Shown here piece by piece: positions 41,951 through 53,670 of a DNA stretch of 64,000 nucleotides. Every line of letters begins with the position of its first letter. Position 1 is the first letter of the stretch. This DNA comes from Flabesymbios commensalis (lineage: Eukaryota > Annelida > Polychaeta > Terebellida > Flabelligeridae). The stretch covers positions 73,166,032 through 73,230,031 of the forward strand of contig OZ024915.1 in the NCBI GenBank assembly GCA_964017125.1. The letters run 5' to 3'. The notes under the pieces are model-generated. The model was not told the DNA's origin and did not search any database. It was given only the letters and a program-made list of their open reading frames with translations. The translations under genes were made by a program, and so were the position numbers.

Positions 41951-42302
41951 AGAGGAAATGCAGGCCAGTGTTGTCGCATGGCCAGTAGACATCTGTATTG
42001 GGATCGGAAGTCAAGCAGAAGGTTCTCTCACGTTGCGTGTAATTAGGTGCCCTCCATCATCCAACGTCCCAGAAGTACACCGCATTTGTCTTGCATTAGA
42101 ACTAACTCAACCGGTAATAACATCACCTTGAGGTGATGAATGATCAGCTAACAAAGAGACAGCAGCTTTACCAGCTGCTTCATTACAGCAGGGCATGGTA
42201 GGTGAAAGCCATCCCATGCAGGGTCTAGTGAGACATAAGCAGCATTAGAATGTCAAAAAAATTTCAAAAGATAAACATTATTAGTGATAGTAATAATATG
42301 TA

Positions 42303-42490
42303 ATTATGTCTAAGGGGTCTTGTCAAGCTAAAAAAAATCTAAAAGTCCAAGAAAAAATTGGATTTGCCAAACCAAACCCCACCCCTTATCCATTTGTTTT
42401 GGAACATGTGCAAAAAAAAACACACACAACAAGACACAAATAAGCAGAGCTGGGGCTTGACCCACCCACCCAATTCTGTGAAGAAAATTA
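42303..42490 (+). mobile_element. MITE-E copy, 3' truncated
   Basis: TAAGGGGTCTTGTCAAGC, AAGAAAAAATTGGATTTGCC, GGGGCTTGACCCACCCACCC. It lacks the right end. Confidence 0.78.
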
Positions 42491-42575
42491 TTACTTTAGA
42501 TCTGTATTTTGATGCCTTAAACCACTGACGGGTAAGCGAGGCTATCACGGGTAAGCGAAGCCAATTCATCAATCC

Positions 42576-42634
42576 ATGGTTGGGTCAATGTTGTGCCACC
42601 GTCTACGACGTTGGCACACCATTGACCCAACAAA
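42576..42634. repeat. PAL-D palindrome
   Basis: TTGGGTCAATGTTGTGCCACC, GTCTACGACG, TTGGCACACCATTGACCCAA. Confidence 0.88.
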
Positions 42635-42640
42635 GGATTA

Positions 42641-43250
42641 ATGTCTTGTGTTCGCTGTGATAATGTTAACTGCATGAATACCTGGCTTATCTAAACTAAA
42701 CAAATTGTATGATGATTTCTGATACTATGGTATGTCCTGCCATGTATGTTTATTTTATATTGTTTTGTTTTTGGTCCTCAAAGGCATTATGCCTAAGGAT
42801 AATCAAAAACTTAAACACCACTGGGCGTTCCTTTTGTCACGCTTATGCTTTGATGCTACATTGTACTTGTTGTCTTCTTCTTTTTGCTGTGACAATAAAC
42901 CTATTGAGCCTATTGAATCTATAGCTTTTTCATCCCGGTTACTGTCTGCGGTAGATGCACCCGCCGCGTGCTCCACCCTATCGCCACATGGCAGTGACTG
43001 AGAGCAAGCATTTTTCCAATGGCCGAAAAATTTCCTTAACGTTTTAGTGGCCTTACCACAAATGAGCTGAGCATGGGTGAAATATTGAGATTGTAATAAA
43101 CCTTTTATCGAATAATTGTGAACAAGTCTTAGACCGTCCTAAGAAAATCCCACGTTTTTAATTGAGTGCAATCTGTGGCTGAAACTTTTATCTAGAAGTT
43201 TTATATCTTGTATAAGTTAATGCATCAACACAATAGCCAGACAATGGCCA
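42641..43250. other. No gene supported
   Basis: Two overlapping open frames (42709-43001) have no recognised motif. Confidence 0.4.
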
Positions 43251-43686
43251 GATATTCATTCATTCATCCATGCATTCATTCATCCGTTCATTCGTTCATT
43301 TATTCATTCATTCATTCATTCATTCATTCATTCATTCATTCATTCATTCATCCGATCATCCATTCATCCATTCATTCATACATTCATTCATCCATCAATT
43401 CATTCATTCATTCATTCATTCATTCATTCATTCATTCATTCATTCATTCATTCATTCATTCATTCATTCATTCATTCATCCATTCATTCGTTCATTTATT
43501 AATTAATTAATTAATTAATTAATTAATTAATTAATTAATTAATTAATTAATTCATTCATTCATTCATTCATTCATCCATTCATTCATCCATTCATTCATT
43601 CATCCATTCATCCATTCTTTCATTCATTCATTCATTCATTCATTCATTCATTCATTCATTCATTCATTCATTCATTCATCCATTTA
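43251..43686 (+). repeat. (ATTC)n with embedded (TTAA)n block
   Basis: ATTC/ATCC tetranucleotide array with TTAATTAA repeats at 43497-43552 in the middle. Confidence 0.97.
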
Positions 43687-43888
43687 TGTGGCTCTAGAGG
43701 TATCATGGTCCAGTAAACATCGTCTGAATAGCCAGTGTCACACATGACACCCTCAGTAGATAATACAACATGTTTTGCTTGTTCCCAAGATTCTTGTTAT
43801 CCCAAAACGCGTGCAATAAGGCACCTGGGGCGGTGTCATTTTTTGACAGGAGGTCTATATAACGTCCCAACAGATACGAGACGTCAAT

Positions 43889-43949
43889 ACAATGTTGATG
43901 CAATGCTGGCCCACTGTCTGCGACAGTGGGCCAGCATTGCACCAACATC
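43889..43949. repeat. PAL-D palindrome with altered core
   Basis: GCAATGCTGGCCCACTGTC, TGC, GACAGTGGGCCAGCATTGC. The usual GCGTC/GACGC core is CTGTC/GACAG on both sides, a matched change. Confidence 0.93.
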
Positions 43950-44169
43950 GGCTTAACGTATCTCGATTCATCTCGCTGCAGACGAACATGGCGTTAATAA
44001 AGGGCGTAGTGAGACCAGGTGCCAAGTGTCCCCTTTAAATTATCTGCTACATGTACCTTGTCTCTCTGGAGACAGCAGCCAAGGTGGGCTACATCTGGAA
44101 GGTGAAAGGCTGCGTATTCTAACACACTGAACATGTCACATTGGCTTCTTATACTAAACTGTTGGCTGA

Positions 44170-44415
44170 TAGTTTTCGTTCATTCGAAGCTGAAATTGCT
44201 GACGCAATATCCAGCTTCGAATAACGAAAATACATAGATAGGAAGGGTATTCCCCCCTGGCCCGGGGCAGGGGGAATACCCTTCCTATCTATTTATGTTT
44301 GGTTCATTTTAAGCTGAAATCCCCAGCGTCAAATGACAAAATATTCATAGATAGGATGGGTATTCCCCTCGCCTGGGGCAGGGAGAATACCCTTCCCATC
44401 TATGTATGGATTGGT
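44170..44415. repeat. TTAA-4 hairpin and two GGGTATTCCCC palindromes
   Basis: A TTAA-4-type hairpin (TTTTCGTTCATTCGAAGCTG / CCAGCTTCGAATAACGAAAA, 44175-44232) runs into ATAGATAGGAAGGGTATTCC / GGAATACCCTTCCTATCTAT (44232-44292). A diverged copy follows (44310-44404), so the block is a tandem pair. Confidence 0.85.
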
Positions 44416-44639
44416 TCATTTGAATCTAGAATTGTTATCACCTTCACTCGCATTATCTTTCCCGAGGACAATGATTACTTGGGATAAATATTAGAACGCA
44501 TTCAAAATCATGCAAACATTTGGGATGCTAATGTTGCTGCTGCCTGTACCTCGCGTTTGTCTACCTCAGGCTGAAATGTTTACCCTGTGACAGAAGCGAA
44601 CACATGGACATTCATTATGACAGAGACACATTGGTTATG

Positions 44640-44815
44640 ATGAACCCCTAGAACGCTGACATATTTTTTACATAAACCAAGAGACTAAAGTTTTTTTTTC
44701 AATTTCAAATCATCATAAATGTCTTGGTCAACTCTTTCCGCTTTATTTGGATACCTATGTCATGGGTCTACGGTCAGTATAAACATTTAATTCTTCCAGT
44801 GCGGGGATCGAAATC
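44640..44815 (-). mobile_element. TTAA-1 MITE, reverse, head lost
   Basis: GAACGCTGACATATTTTTTAC, ATCATCATAAATGTCTTGG, TACCTATGTCATGGGTCTAC, CCAGTGCGGGGATCG. Confidence 0.82.
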
Positions 44816-44895
44816 ATGCGTACAGAGACTGTTAGTACATTACTCGTTCGGCAGAGTTGAGGGAAATCCCCCTTCTTTTATACCAGTGCCAGGTT

Positions 44896-45144
44896 TTAAC
44901 CCTTAAAACACTGAGTATTTTTTATATAAACCATGGAGACCAAAGGATTTTATTCACTTTGAAATCAGTATAATTGTCTTAGTTATGGCTCTTTCTGATT
45001 CATTTAAATTGTATTGGTCTACGATATCAATACAATCATATATTTACTCTTACAGGGCCGTGATGGACTTTAGACGTCAGAATCTGACATCTAAAATCGT
45101 CAGATTCTGACGTCTAAAGTCTATCCCCGCGCTGTAAAGGTTAA
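44896..45144 (-). mobile_element. TTAA-1 MITE, reverse, complete
   Basis: TTAACCCTTAAAACACTGAG to GCGCTGTAAAGGTTAA. The hairpin has a deletion in one arm (GACATCTAAAATCGTC). Confidence 0.9.
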
Positions 45145-45255
45145 TACATACCTTATGTTTGCAAGAATAAATTTATGTTTCCCTATCATTAGAAACACGA
45201 CCACATTTTAGTAAGCAGTTATGATACTGAGAAAGGTAGAAAGGAAAGTCTATTT

Positions 45256-45602
45256 TTATTCACTGCAAAGGGCGGGGGCCCTAGGGTAGTGGTTAGCACC
45301 GCTGCCTTTCACGCCAGAGTCCGGGGTTCGGTTCCCGGTTTCGGCGGTTTGAAAGAAACAAAATTGTTTCTTCCCCATCCACGTGTGAAAGTTAGTATTG
45401 TGGGGAGCCTCCGTGACCGAGAGGTAGCGTGCTCGGCCTCAGACCGCCAGGGCTCGAATTTCGAATCCTGTGTCTGGAGGACAGTGTCATCTCAATCATC
45501 TCACCATCCTCAGGAGGTTCTCCTGGCCCAGTTTAGCCTATATGTGCACAAAGGTGGCCTAAAGCCCGATTCATTTCATTTCATTTATTTATTCACTGCA
45601 AA
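45256..45602 (+). mobile_element. Dimeric tRNA SINE, type 1, with 14-bp TSD
   Basis: Full length. TTATTCACTGCAAA at 45256-45269 and 45589-45602 is the target duplication. The head GGCGGGGGCCCTAGGGTAG, both B boxes and the GATTCATTTCATTTCATT tail are intact. Very similar to the copies at 27676 and 52571, so this subtype was recently active. Confidence 0.97.
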
Positions 45603-45715
45603 ATTTCATTTTTTATTACAAAATCATCATTACGATGATTACGTGGGAAATAAATTTACCCGATCGCCATCTAATATATGTGCAAACGTGGCTATCAATT
45701 CTTCACGGTGCATAT

Positions 45716-45800
45716 ACATCGCTCCCCATGGATATGAAAGGGTGCAGCTGCCACTTTGTAAAGTGGCAGCTACACCCTTTCATATCCGAGGGACGATATA
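45716..45800. repeat. PAL-C palindrome with matched arm changes
   Basis: ATGGATATGAAAGGGTGCAG / GCTACACCCTTTCATATCC outer, AGCTGCCACTTT / AAAGTGGCAGCT inner. Where other copies read TATCTGCC, both arms here read AGCTGCC. Confidence 0.92.
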
Positions 45801-46104
45801 TTATTTGCTATATTATTTATCAAACTAGTTGTATTTGGCTGCAACTATTTCGCTGTCAAAAACATTCCTAGCTCCTTGTGGAAATACACACAAGACTCCT
45901 CACTATCCATATACGGGGGTAACAAACATTACTCGCGTTGCGTACCATGGCATCAAGTACATCTCAAAAGAAGATGAATGGACATGATGCATCAGTATAA
46001 AAAGCACTGATTCTGTTAGTACTGGATAATCAGATAGTGGGAGAATACATATCTCACTATCACATCCATATAAGTACATGTATTATTATCCGCGGATATA
46101 AATA

Positions 46105-46340
46105 TTAACCATTGCGACGCGAAAATCGACTTTAATCATCAGAATCTGACGTCTGTAGCCGTCAGATTCTGACGTCTAAAGTCGATCCCGACACTGTAAG
46201 TATGAAAATATTTATATTAGCCGTAGACCCATATCATAGGTTTTCAAAAGAATCAGAAATAACTAACAGATTTCTGATGATATGAAATTCAAAAATATCG
46301 TTTGGTCTCCATGTTTTCACGAAATAATTCAGCGTTGTAA
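46105..46340 (+). mobile_element. TTAA-1 MITE
   Basis: TTAACCATTGCGACGCG, hairpin with AGAATCTGACGTCTGTAGCC, GACCCATATCATAGGTTTTC, ending ATAATTCAGCGTTGTAAG. Confidence 0.88.
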
Positions 46341-47431
46341 GTAGATGACTAAACATGTTTACGTTATTAGGGGAAAGATATAAAAAAAAGTGCATAAAAA
46401 ATAGCATGTGGCATGATAAACACAAAACAAATCAGGTTTGAATGAGCGGTAGAGGGAACACGGAGGACTGTTTTGTGCTGTTATGCCTACTAATCACAAC
46501 TAGATTTTAGGTTTTAAAATATGTTTTCTGTGGACAAATCTAAGAATAAAAGTACAAACGTTTGCAATGTGTGGTCGTCTTCTATGTAAAGTAACTCGAA
46601 TACAATCTTAATTTCTTAACATTAGTGAGCGGGCTACTAAACAAGGCCACAATCATCAAAAAATAAAACTATCAGGAATACTTATTACACAGTGCAGAAA
46701 AGTCCAACTCTTAAATGTGTTTGTTATATACATGAAAACATTGTATACGAGGTAAAACATGGCTTGTAGTGTTTTCGGATTAATGTCATTTTATGGTAAA
46801 AAAGAACGATAAAAATAACTATTACCAGGTCATATTTCAACAAATTACGAACACACACTTAGATATGTAGGTGGGCGTGGGGGCAGCCTCACCGGGATTT
46901 AAACAAACGTGAACTTCAAATAGTGCGTGTTCGTGATACCTTTGCTGTAAAATTTAGATATCAGAGCCTGAAAAAATGAATGAGATGGAAAATAATCACT
47001 CTGCAAATTAAGGGGGTTTCCTTGAATGCACCCCCTAAATACGCCTCTGTGAAGCCTTTGAGCAATACAGATCCATGTGGACATTTAGGTACCTCCAAAA
47101 TTAGGTCCCTCTGCTACTGTACTATAATAGAAAGCACCCCATCCCAGATGGCATTCAAAACCTTCTGGATCAGAACGAGTACTGTATTAGCATCTAGAAG
47201 TAATGCATAATTTTTACGTGAACACCAGAAAAAATACATGAAAAGCCGGGCTCGATAATTTGATCACACGCGAAAAAACGGCCAGTGCTCTTAATAATTT
47301 AAGGCTATTCACTTTTACGAGTGGGGAACTGAAAAAAAAATTTGAGAGCTGGGAGAGGAATTAATTGACAATTAGTGTCCCCTTGATGGAGAAAGAGTGG
47401 ATGGGAAACAAGACTGCAGCAAATGGAGCAA
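46341..47431. other. No feature recognised
   Basis: No repeat or coding signal I can support in about 1.1 kb. A single PAL-D-like arm (CAATGTTGGCTCAGTATTGA) follows at 47430. Confidence 0.4.
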
Positions 47432-47804
47432 TGTTGGCTCAGTATTGAACCAACACTGGCTGACGCTCTCGTCTTCATTCTGACGTTCGCATCCGCAGCA
47501 GAAAATCCCGAGCAATTGTTCAAATCAGAAATGGCAGCTAAAATAAAAACGTGAAGGCAAAAAGTGCTCGCTTTGGTCAGCTAACGTTTACAGAACGTTG
47601 GATTTCTTATTAATCTAGATGGGCAGCTTTCTATGTAATGGTTGATGAGGTAAATGCATCAAGTGCTGAACGACTGGGCTTTAACTCAACCTGAAAAATA
47701 TCTATTTCATGGCATGCATAGGACAGTGATAAAATGTGATTTAGTATTATTCGCTTCTTTGTTCTTTTTACTCGATGGTACTACAAATAGTCTATGTATG
47801 AATA

Positions 47805-47957
47805 CTCTGTACTGATTTGTACTGATTTGTACTGGTGTCAGCTGATTTGTACTAATTTGTACTGATTTGTACTGATTTATACTGATTTGTATTGATTTGT
47901 ACCGATTTAATCTATTTTTTACTGATATATCGTAACTTGCAAAAGAATACGGGCCTC
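47805..47957 (+). repeat. 10-bp minisatellite and PAL-A remnant
   Basis: About a dozen copies of TACTGATTTG (47808-47930) run into TATATCGTAACTTGC and GAATACGGGCC, the right end of a PAL-A. Confidence 0.88.
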
Positions 47958-48285
47958 CGACAACTAAGTTTATCGAGTGATTAGATAAATGCAAATTTAA
48001 GCATGCTCAGCAAGTTAAAATATGTCGACAAAACAAATATCCGCGATGGGACAAATGTTAATAGTGACTGGAGAATTAATGGGGTTTTAGCCTCAGGCCA
48101 TTACTGGCGATAGCCAAGCGTAACACAACACTTCCCCAGCCTCTCTGTCTACCACGGGATCCATCTGACACCCCGAGCAAACCCGATCAGACCCGACCAG
48201 ACACGGATTTAAAATCCTTCGTGGCTGGAATCGCCTTGCATTCAGCTATTTGTAGCATTGAAGCTTTGAACAAATGAACGAATCT

Positions 48286-48882
<597 letters not shown>

Positions 48883-48904
48883 CGGATGACCAAACGATAA
48901 AACG

Positions 48905-49085
48905 AACAATTATTGAATGAATGAGCCTTTATACCATTTTTATGTACATACCAGGATAACCTCCTGGGGATGGTGAGATGACACAGATGATATTTCCTTC
49001 CGGACACAGAATGTGAAATATACCATGGTCTGAGGTCGAGCGCGCTATATCATACCTCTCGGTCACCAAGATTCTCATAATACTG
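48905..49085 (-). mobile_element. SINE fragment, reverse
   Basis: ACCAGGATAACCTCCTGGGG, GATGGTGAGATGACACAGATG, CGGACACAGAATGTGAAATA, GGTCTGAGGTCGAGCGCGCT: tail and second monomer, with no head. Confidence 0.85.
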
Positions 49086-49397
49086 AATCTGCAAGAGAAA
49101 TCTGAATACCAGACTCACCTGCAAGCTCTGTCGTGATATACGTTTCCATGTAGCTAATACAGCAGTTCTCCCACCCTTGCAGCCTTGAAATATACCCGTA
49201 ATTAGTCCAGGCTTTTTCTCAACAAACTTACTCCACATTAGCTATGATGATTTCGACTTTGGTGTCAATGCTGATTCAGCAACTAAAGACATTGCAGCAT
49301 CGTTTCTAGATGCTAAAAAATGAGCCTCATTAAACAGCAATACATCCAGTTATGTGTATTCTTGTGCTTAATACAGTTCTCTTTTTGGATAATGAGT

Positions 49398-49710
49398 AGG
49401 GAACCTGATGCAGTAGTTAAAGCTGCCTGCTTGGAAAGTCGGAGATCGCGGGTTCGAACCTCACCGTGGCCATCAAGTTGCAGAGAAACGAAATATTTCT
49501 TCTTCGCTCACTCGTAAAGATTCAATATTGTGGGAAACTCTGTGATCGAGAGGTAGCGTGCTTGGCCTCAGAGCGCTAGAGTTCGAATTTAGAATATTGT
49601 GTCTGGAGGGCAATGCCATCTCATACATCTCACCATCCTCAGAAGGTTGTCTTGGCCCAGCTTAGCCTATATGTGCACAAAGGTGGCCTAAAACCCTATT
49701 CATTTCATTT
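49398..49710 (+). mobile_element. Dimeric tRNA SINE, type 2 head
   Basis: CTGATGCAGTAGTTAAAGC, intact B box GGGTTCGAACCTC, TTTCTTCTTCGCTCACTCG linker, a second monomer with GATCGAGAGGTAGCGTGC, and the full tail CCCTATTCATTTCATTTT. Confidence 0.93.
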
Positions 49711-50159
49711 TTTACTTTTGTAAAATTTTAGGTTTTAGTCAAGGAAACAGATAAACAAGAATGTGAATTAACAAACTAGAGAGTTTAACGGCCAATTTAT
49801 TTCATTCAAGCGAGTGAAAAATATTCAGATTTGTCATACTCAATGTAGTAGGGTTGTAATTAGTTTTTAGTTGAACATGTAAATACAAGGGATTTGCGCG
49901 TATACGTAGATACGAAAATTTTTTACATATACGTGCAATTAAATAACAAACACCCAACTTGCAGGAATTGTGTAGCGGAACTTAAATATTTCGGATTCCG
50001 AATAAGTATGGACAACCTCATGCAATAGATGTACATTCACACCTTAATCTACCTTTAAAAACTTCGTCTTGGCCTACAATAGTAGCAATGCTATTTGTCG
50101 GCGTTTTTCCACGTTTTCTTGAAATTGTCAATAGTATATGTCTACGATCCATTTTATCA
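49711..50159. other. AT-rich, no gene
   Basis: No recognised feature. Confidence 0.4.
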
Positions 50160-50740
50160 GGATATCAAATCACTGTTATTGGGAATGAAATGGGTGTTTA
50201 AAGGGACCCCATGAGATGGAACATTCTCCATTTTGTGAATTTTTAAAATTTTATTTTTATCAAGCTATATAGCCTACTGATCTTAACTAAAAATACAAAA
50301 AGCCAAAAAACAATTTTAATGTATCGAAATATGCCCACGTCTTGGGCGGTGACATCAAAGCAATTGCCGTTAATTGGTGTCTTATAGTCAGGACATGGAG
50401 AGTACACCTGCAGCACTGAATGTCTGCCCAACGCTTGGCCGACGGTATACAAAAAAATTGTTTAGGTTTTAAGCGAATCCATAGAAGTATTGATAAAAAA
50501 TATTTTTAAATTCTAAAAACTCTGAAAAAAATAAAATCTGGATCTGGGGAGCACACTACTTCATTACAAAAAAAAACGAAAATTGATGTCATCCCAAGGA
50601 GCCGCTTTAAACAGCAAGATTTGTTCAAAGTTTGGTCTTAAGTTGAACAAATAAGAGTAATTTCCGCCCACTTGAAGTTGTGGATCGCGGTAGCGAGACA
50701 CAACTTCAAGTGGGTGAAAAAAAGTTTTCGGTCAATGCAA
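50160..50740 (+). mobile_element. TTAA-3 MITE split by TTAA-6
   Basis: AATCACTGTTATTGGGAATG at 50168, an insertion at 50198-50610, then the rest with hairpin GCCCACTTGAAGTTGTG / CACAACTTCAAGTGGG (50668-50718). Outer TTAA ends not preserved. Confidence 0.82.
50198..50610 (+). mobile_element. TTAA-6 element nested in TTAA-3
   Basis: TTAAAGGGACCCCATGAGATG at left; at right the reverse complement begins TTAAAGCGGCTCCTTGGGATG. Flanked by TTAA, about 413 bp, no coding. The ends resemble those of the foldback at 21003 (TTAAAGGGAC). Confidence 0.8.
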
Positions 50741-50963
50741 TTATTTTATGCTTGCTATATCACGCACTCAGTACTCGATACAGATATTAAAAAAATAAAA
50801 TGACGCCAGATTAAAACTACCGCGTTTGGCTAATTCACTCCACGAAAATTGATTCTCTGGTTTTATAAGGTGTCGCAGCCTGAGAGTGTCCGCGTCTGAG
50901 GAAAGGTTAATTGTGGCCGTGCCGCTGGCCTGGACACGGCCTCGGATTAGATACAACATTACG

Positions 50964-51020
50964 CCAATGCTGGGTCAATGCTGGGCCAGTGTAGGTTACG
51001 TTGGGCCAGCATTGAGCCGC
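50964..51020. repeat. PAL-D palindrome
   Basis: CCAATGCTGGGTCAATGCTG, GGCCAGTGTAGGTTACGTTG, GGCCAGCATTGAGCC. Core less symmetric. Confidence 0.75.
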
Positions 51021-51171
51021 GGCTGGTCAGTCCCGATCCAGGTCGGGATAGCGGGTGTATTCTAGGAATGATGGATGATACGCGGCATGTGTTACGGTGT
51101 GTGTTAGGACGCTGCCCTTTATCTTCTCACTGCCGGACTCCCAGCAAACAAGAGACGCTGGGCAAGTTTTT

Positions 51172-51225
51172 TGTTAATGTTGGGCCGACGTCTGCGACGA
51201 CGGCCCGACAATAATACAACACTGG
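51172..51225. repeat. PAL-D palindrome with altered arms
   Basis: TGTTGGGCCGACGTCTGC / GACGACGGCCCGACA: the usual GGCCAGCGTC is GGCCGACGTC here, with a largely matching change on the other arm. Confidence 0.82.
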
Positions 51226-52224
51226 CTCGATGTCCCCCGCTGGATGGTGTGGGATGGAAAAAACAACAAGCTTTGTCCATCGGTTTAAGCCAGTTTTTTT
51301 CGCACTGAATAAAACATGCTCAAAAGGACAGACCAACCACATATTTTGAGTCAAGGTTCCCAAAAAGTCTAAGCTGGTGTAGTGGCAGTTGGTGAACTTG
51401 ATATCTTTTTCGTAATTTGACTAAAATATTTTTACAAACATACTGTTTGGACTATTTTATTGGCAATGTAACTAAAAGATTTTTAAAGGAAAAAATGTTT
51501 CGACTATGAGACAACGCGGCTATAAGAGTGACCTGGTCATTTTAACTCTTCATATGGCATTGCTGACGTAAGTGCAAGATTAGTAAGTTGTTTGAAATCT
51601 CAAACCGCAAACAATTTACACGCTTTTAACTGTTAGTTAGTTCTACATTCTTAGCTATGGAGTAGGCTGAGGCCGAAGGCCGATGCTTTTTCCACAGCTA
51701 AGAATGTAGAGCTCCGAGGGTTTCAACTGACTTAAAACACATCCGAACATAATGAGGATAGCACATAACCAACAGCTCGGTCACACCTGACTGATTATAC
51801 ACCACAGGCCTACCATGATAATTGGTCGGTACTTGATCAAGAATAACTCTCCATTCCCGGCTTAGAATGTAGTGGTCGGGCAAAGAAAATAATGAAGGGG
51901 TGTGTTTTAAGGCAGGTGTATGTGTAGATTGTAGGTATTGTGCTTCGAGACCCTCTTGGCATGTTTTTCTTGTATGAGAAAAACAAAAAAAAACAATATT
52001 GACAACAAGTTTTTTCTTGTGACTGTTTTTCCTGTTTTTTTAGTGCGTATACTAAACCAGTTTGTATTTTAGTGCAACTTACAACTAATCCAGATTCTAT
52101 TTAAACTCCGTATTGACATGATTTTCATTGATTCGTAGGATTGACACGTAGTCTGTGCGAGTTGAGCAATCCCCAGGATGTCGTGGTATTATTACCAAGG
52201 ATTTCTTGTTATCACCCAGCGAGG
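51226..52224. other. No gene; one hairpin
   Basis: CTACATTCTTAGCT and AGCTAAGAATGTAG (51640-51714) form a hairpin around GAGGCCGAAGGCC. Otherwise unrecognised. Confidence 0.5.
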
Positions 52225-52347
52225 ACTGCACTGCCGTGCAAAGCAAAAAGACAGTATCTGCTTATTCTAAATCAAGCACAAAAGGTAGTATAGCCTACTT
52301 TAAAAGTATGCAGATACAGCCTTTTGGCTTTGCAGGTCAGTGCAGTT
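52225..52347. repeat. PAL-B palindrome with enlarged loop
   Basis: GACTGCACTGCCGTGCAAAGC and GCTTTGCAGGTCAGTGCAGTT are outer arms; CAGTATCTGCTTA and GTATGCAGATACAG are inner arms. The loop is expanded to about 45 bp. Confidence 0.85.
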
Positions 52348-52557
52348 GATCCACGTGTTATTTGAAGCCAGGAGAGGGGCTCAGAGGACGCGTCCAATAA
52401 ATATACATTATATCCAAAATCCTCAGATTTACTGAAGTCGCATCATGCGGGTGTGTGACCTCTGTGTGACCTCTGGATCAAGTCCCGGCTACTGTAAAAT
52501 AACCACCTGTGAATTGTCACAACGTAATATTTCGCGAAATATAAATCACCTAATTCA

Positions 52558-52887
52558 TCTGACTGGGATTGGGGTAGTGGTTAGCACCACTGCCTTTCAC
52601 GCCAGATTTTGGGGTTCGGTTCCCGGTCTCGGCGGTTTGAAAGAAACAAAAAATGTTTCTTCCCCTTTCTCGTTTGAAATTCAGTATTGTGGGGAGCCTC
52701 CGTGACCGAGAGGTAGCGTGCACGGCCTCAGACGGCCAGAGCTCGAATTTCAAATCTTGTGTCTGGAGGACAGTGTCATCTCAATCATCTCACCATCCTC
52801 AGGAGGTTCTCCTGGCCCACTTTAGCCTATATGTGCACAAAGGTGGCCTAAAGCCCGATTCATTTCATTTCATTTCTGACTGGGATT
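52558..52887 (+). mobile_element. Dimeric tRNA SINE, type 1, with 13-bp TSD
   Basis: TCTGACTGGGATT at 52558-52570 and 52875-52887 flanks a full-length type 1 SINE starting GGGGTAGTGGTTAGCACC. It lacks the GGCGGGGGCCCTA 5' extension of the other two intact copies. Confidence 0.97.
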
Positions 52888-53019
52888 ATTGTTAGATATG
52901 TACGATTCACAGAAAATATAAATAATCGTGACTGACATTGATAACATAGTTAGAGGTGGATACTCAGGTAATCAAATAATGCAATTTGTAAAATGTTATT
53001 TTTTAATGTAACTATTTTT

Positions 53020-53070
53020 TAGTCATTTGAAGCTGGGAATTCCAGCCTAAAATGAATGATAAATAATACA
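53020..53070. repeat. TTAA-4 hairpin remnant
   Basis: TTAGTCATTTGAAGCTGG and CCAGCCTAAAATGAATGAT, a worn hairpin. Confidence 0.55.
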
Positions 53071-53189
53071 AAACGATCCCATAGCAAAAGGGAACAGCTT
53101 ATTTTCGTGGATCTCTTTTATGTCATTTAATACAATTTTACGCCACTGCTTGAATGTCACGTCGCATATTCGGGATCTACTGTGTCACA

Positions 53190-53670
53190 ATTATACGGGA
53201 TAGATTGTGGCCGGCGGGGGTGTCGACGGGGGTGTGGCGCAATACGAAGAAAGTGCTGCCTCGGGAAGAAGACGACGACCCCCTGGATCAAGATGATCAT
53301 TCCGGTGCGGATTTGTCTGGAGACAAAAAAACTAAGTCCGGGGCGCGACGTGTAAATCCCTGATTGCCAATTTGTGGAGTTTGTTCGCGAGGCGTGGATT
53401 CCGCGGCGGCGACGGACATTCTCCCGCGTGGCGAGTCCTGAGACGACTGGAATAACAGACTGGGGATCTCTAGGGGATCCGCGGGGCAGGATTGGGGTCT
53501 TCGGGGGGGGGGGGGCACTGGATAGGAAAGAGGTGTACCGGAGTTTCGTTGTTTTTTGGGACTCCCGGCCGCATAGACCGAGGACTCGGGGCGCAGACGG
53601 GAGCATTCACAATCACAGTGAATGCATGCCACATCCACGATTCAGGAGCAAATGGCGACACATTGAGACC
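53190..53670. other. GC-rich patch with G run
   Basis: Starts at TTGTGGCCGGCGGGGGTG; G run at 53503-53512. Open frames on both strands are GC-driven; none has a recognisable domain. It ends at the inverted repeat of the CACTAA composite. Confidence 0.5.
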
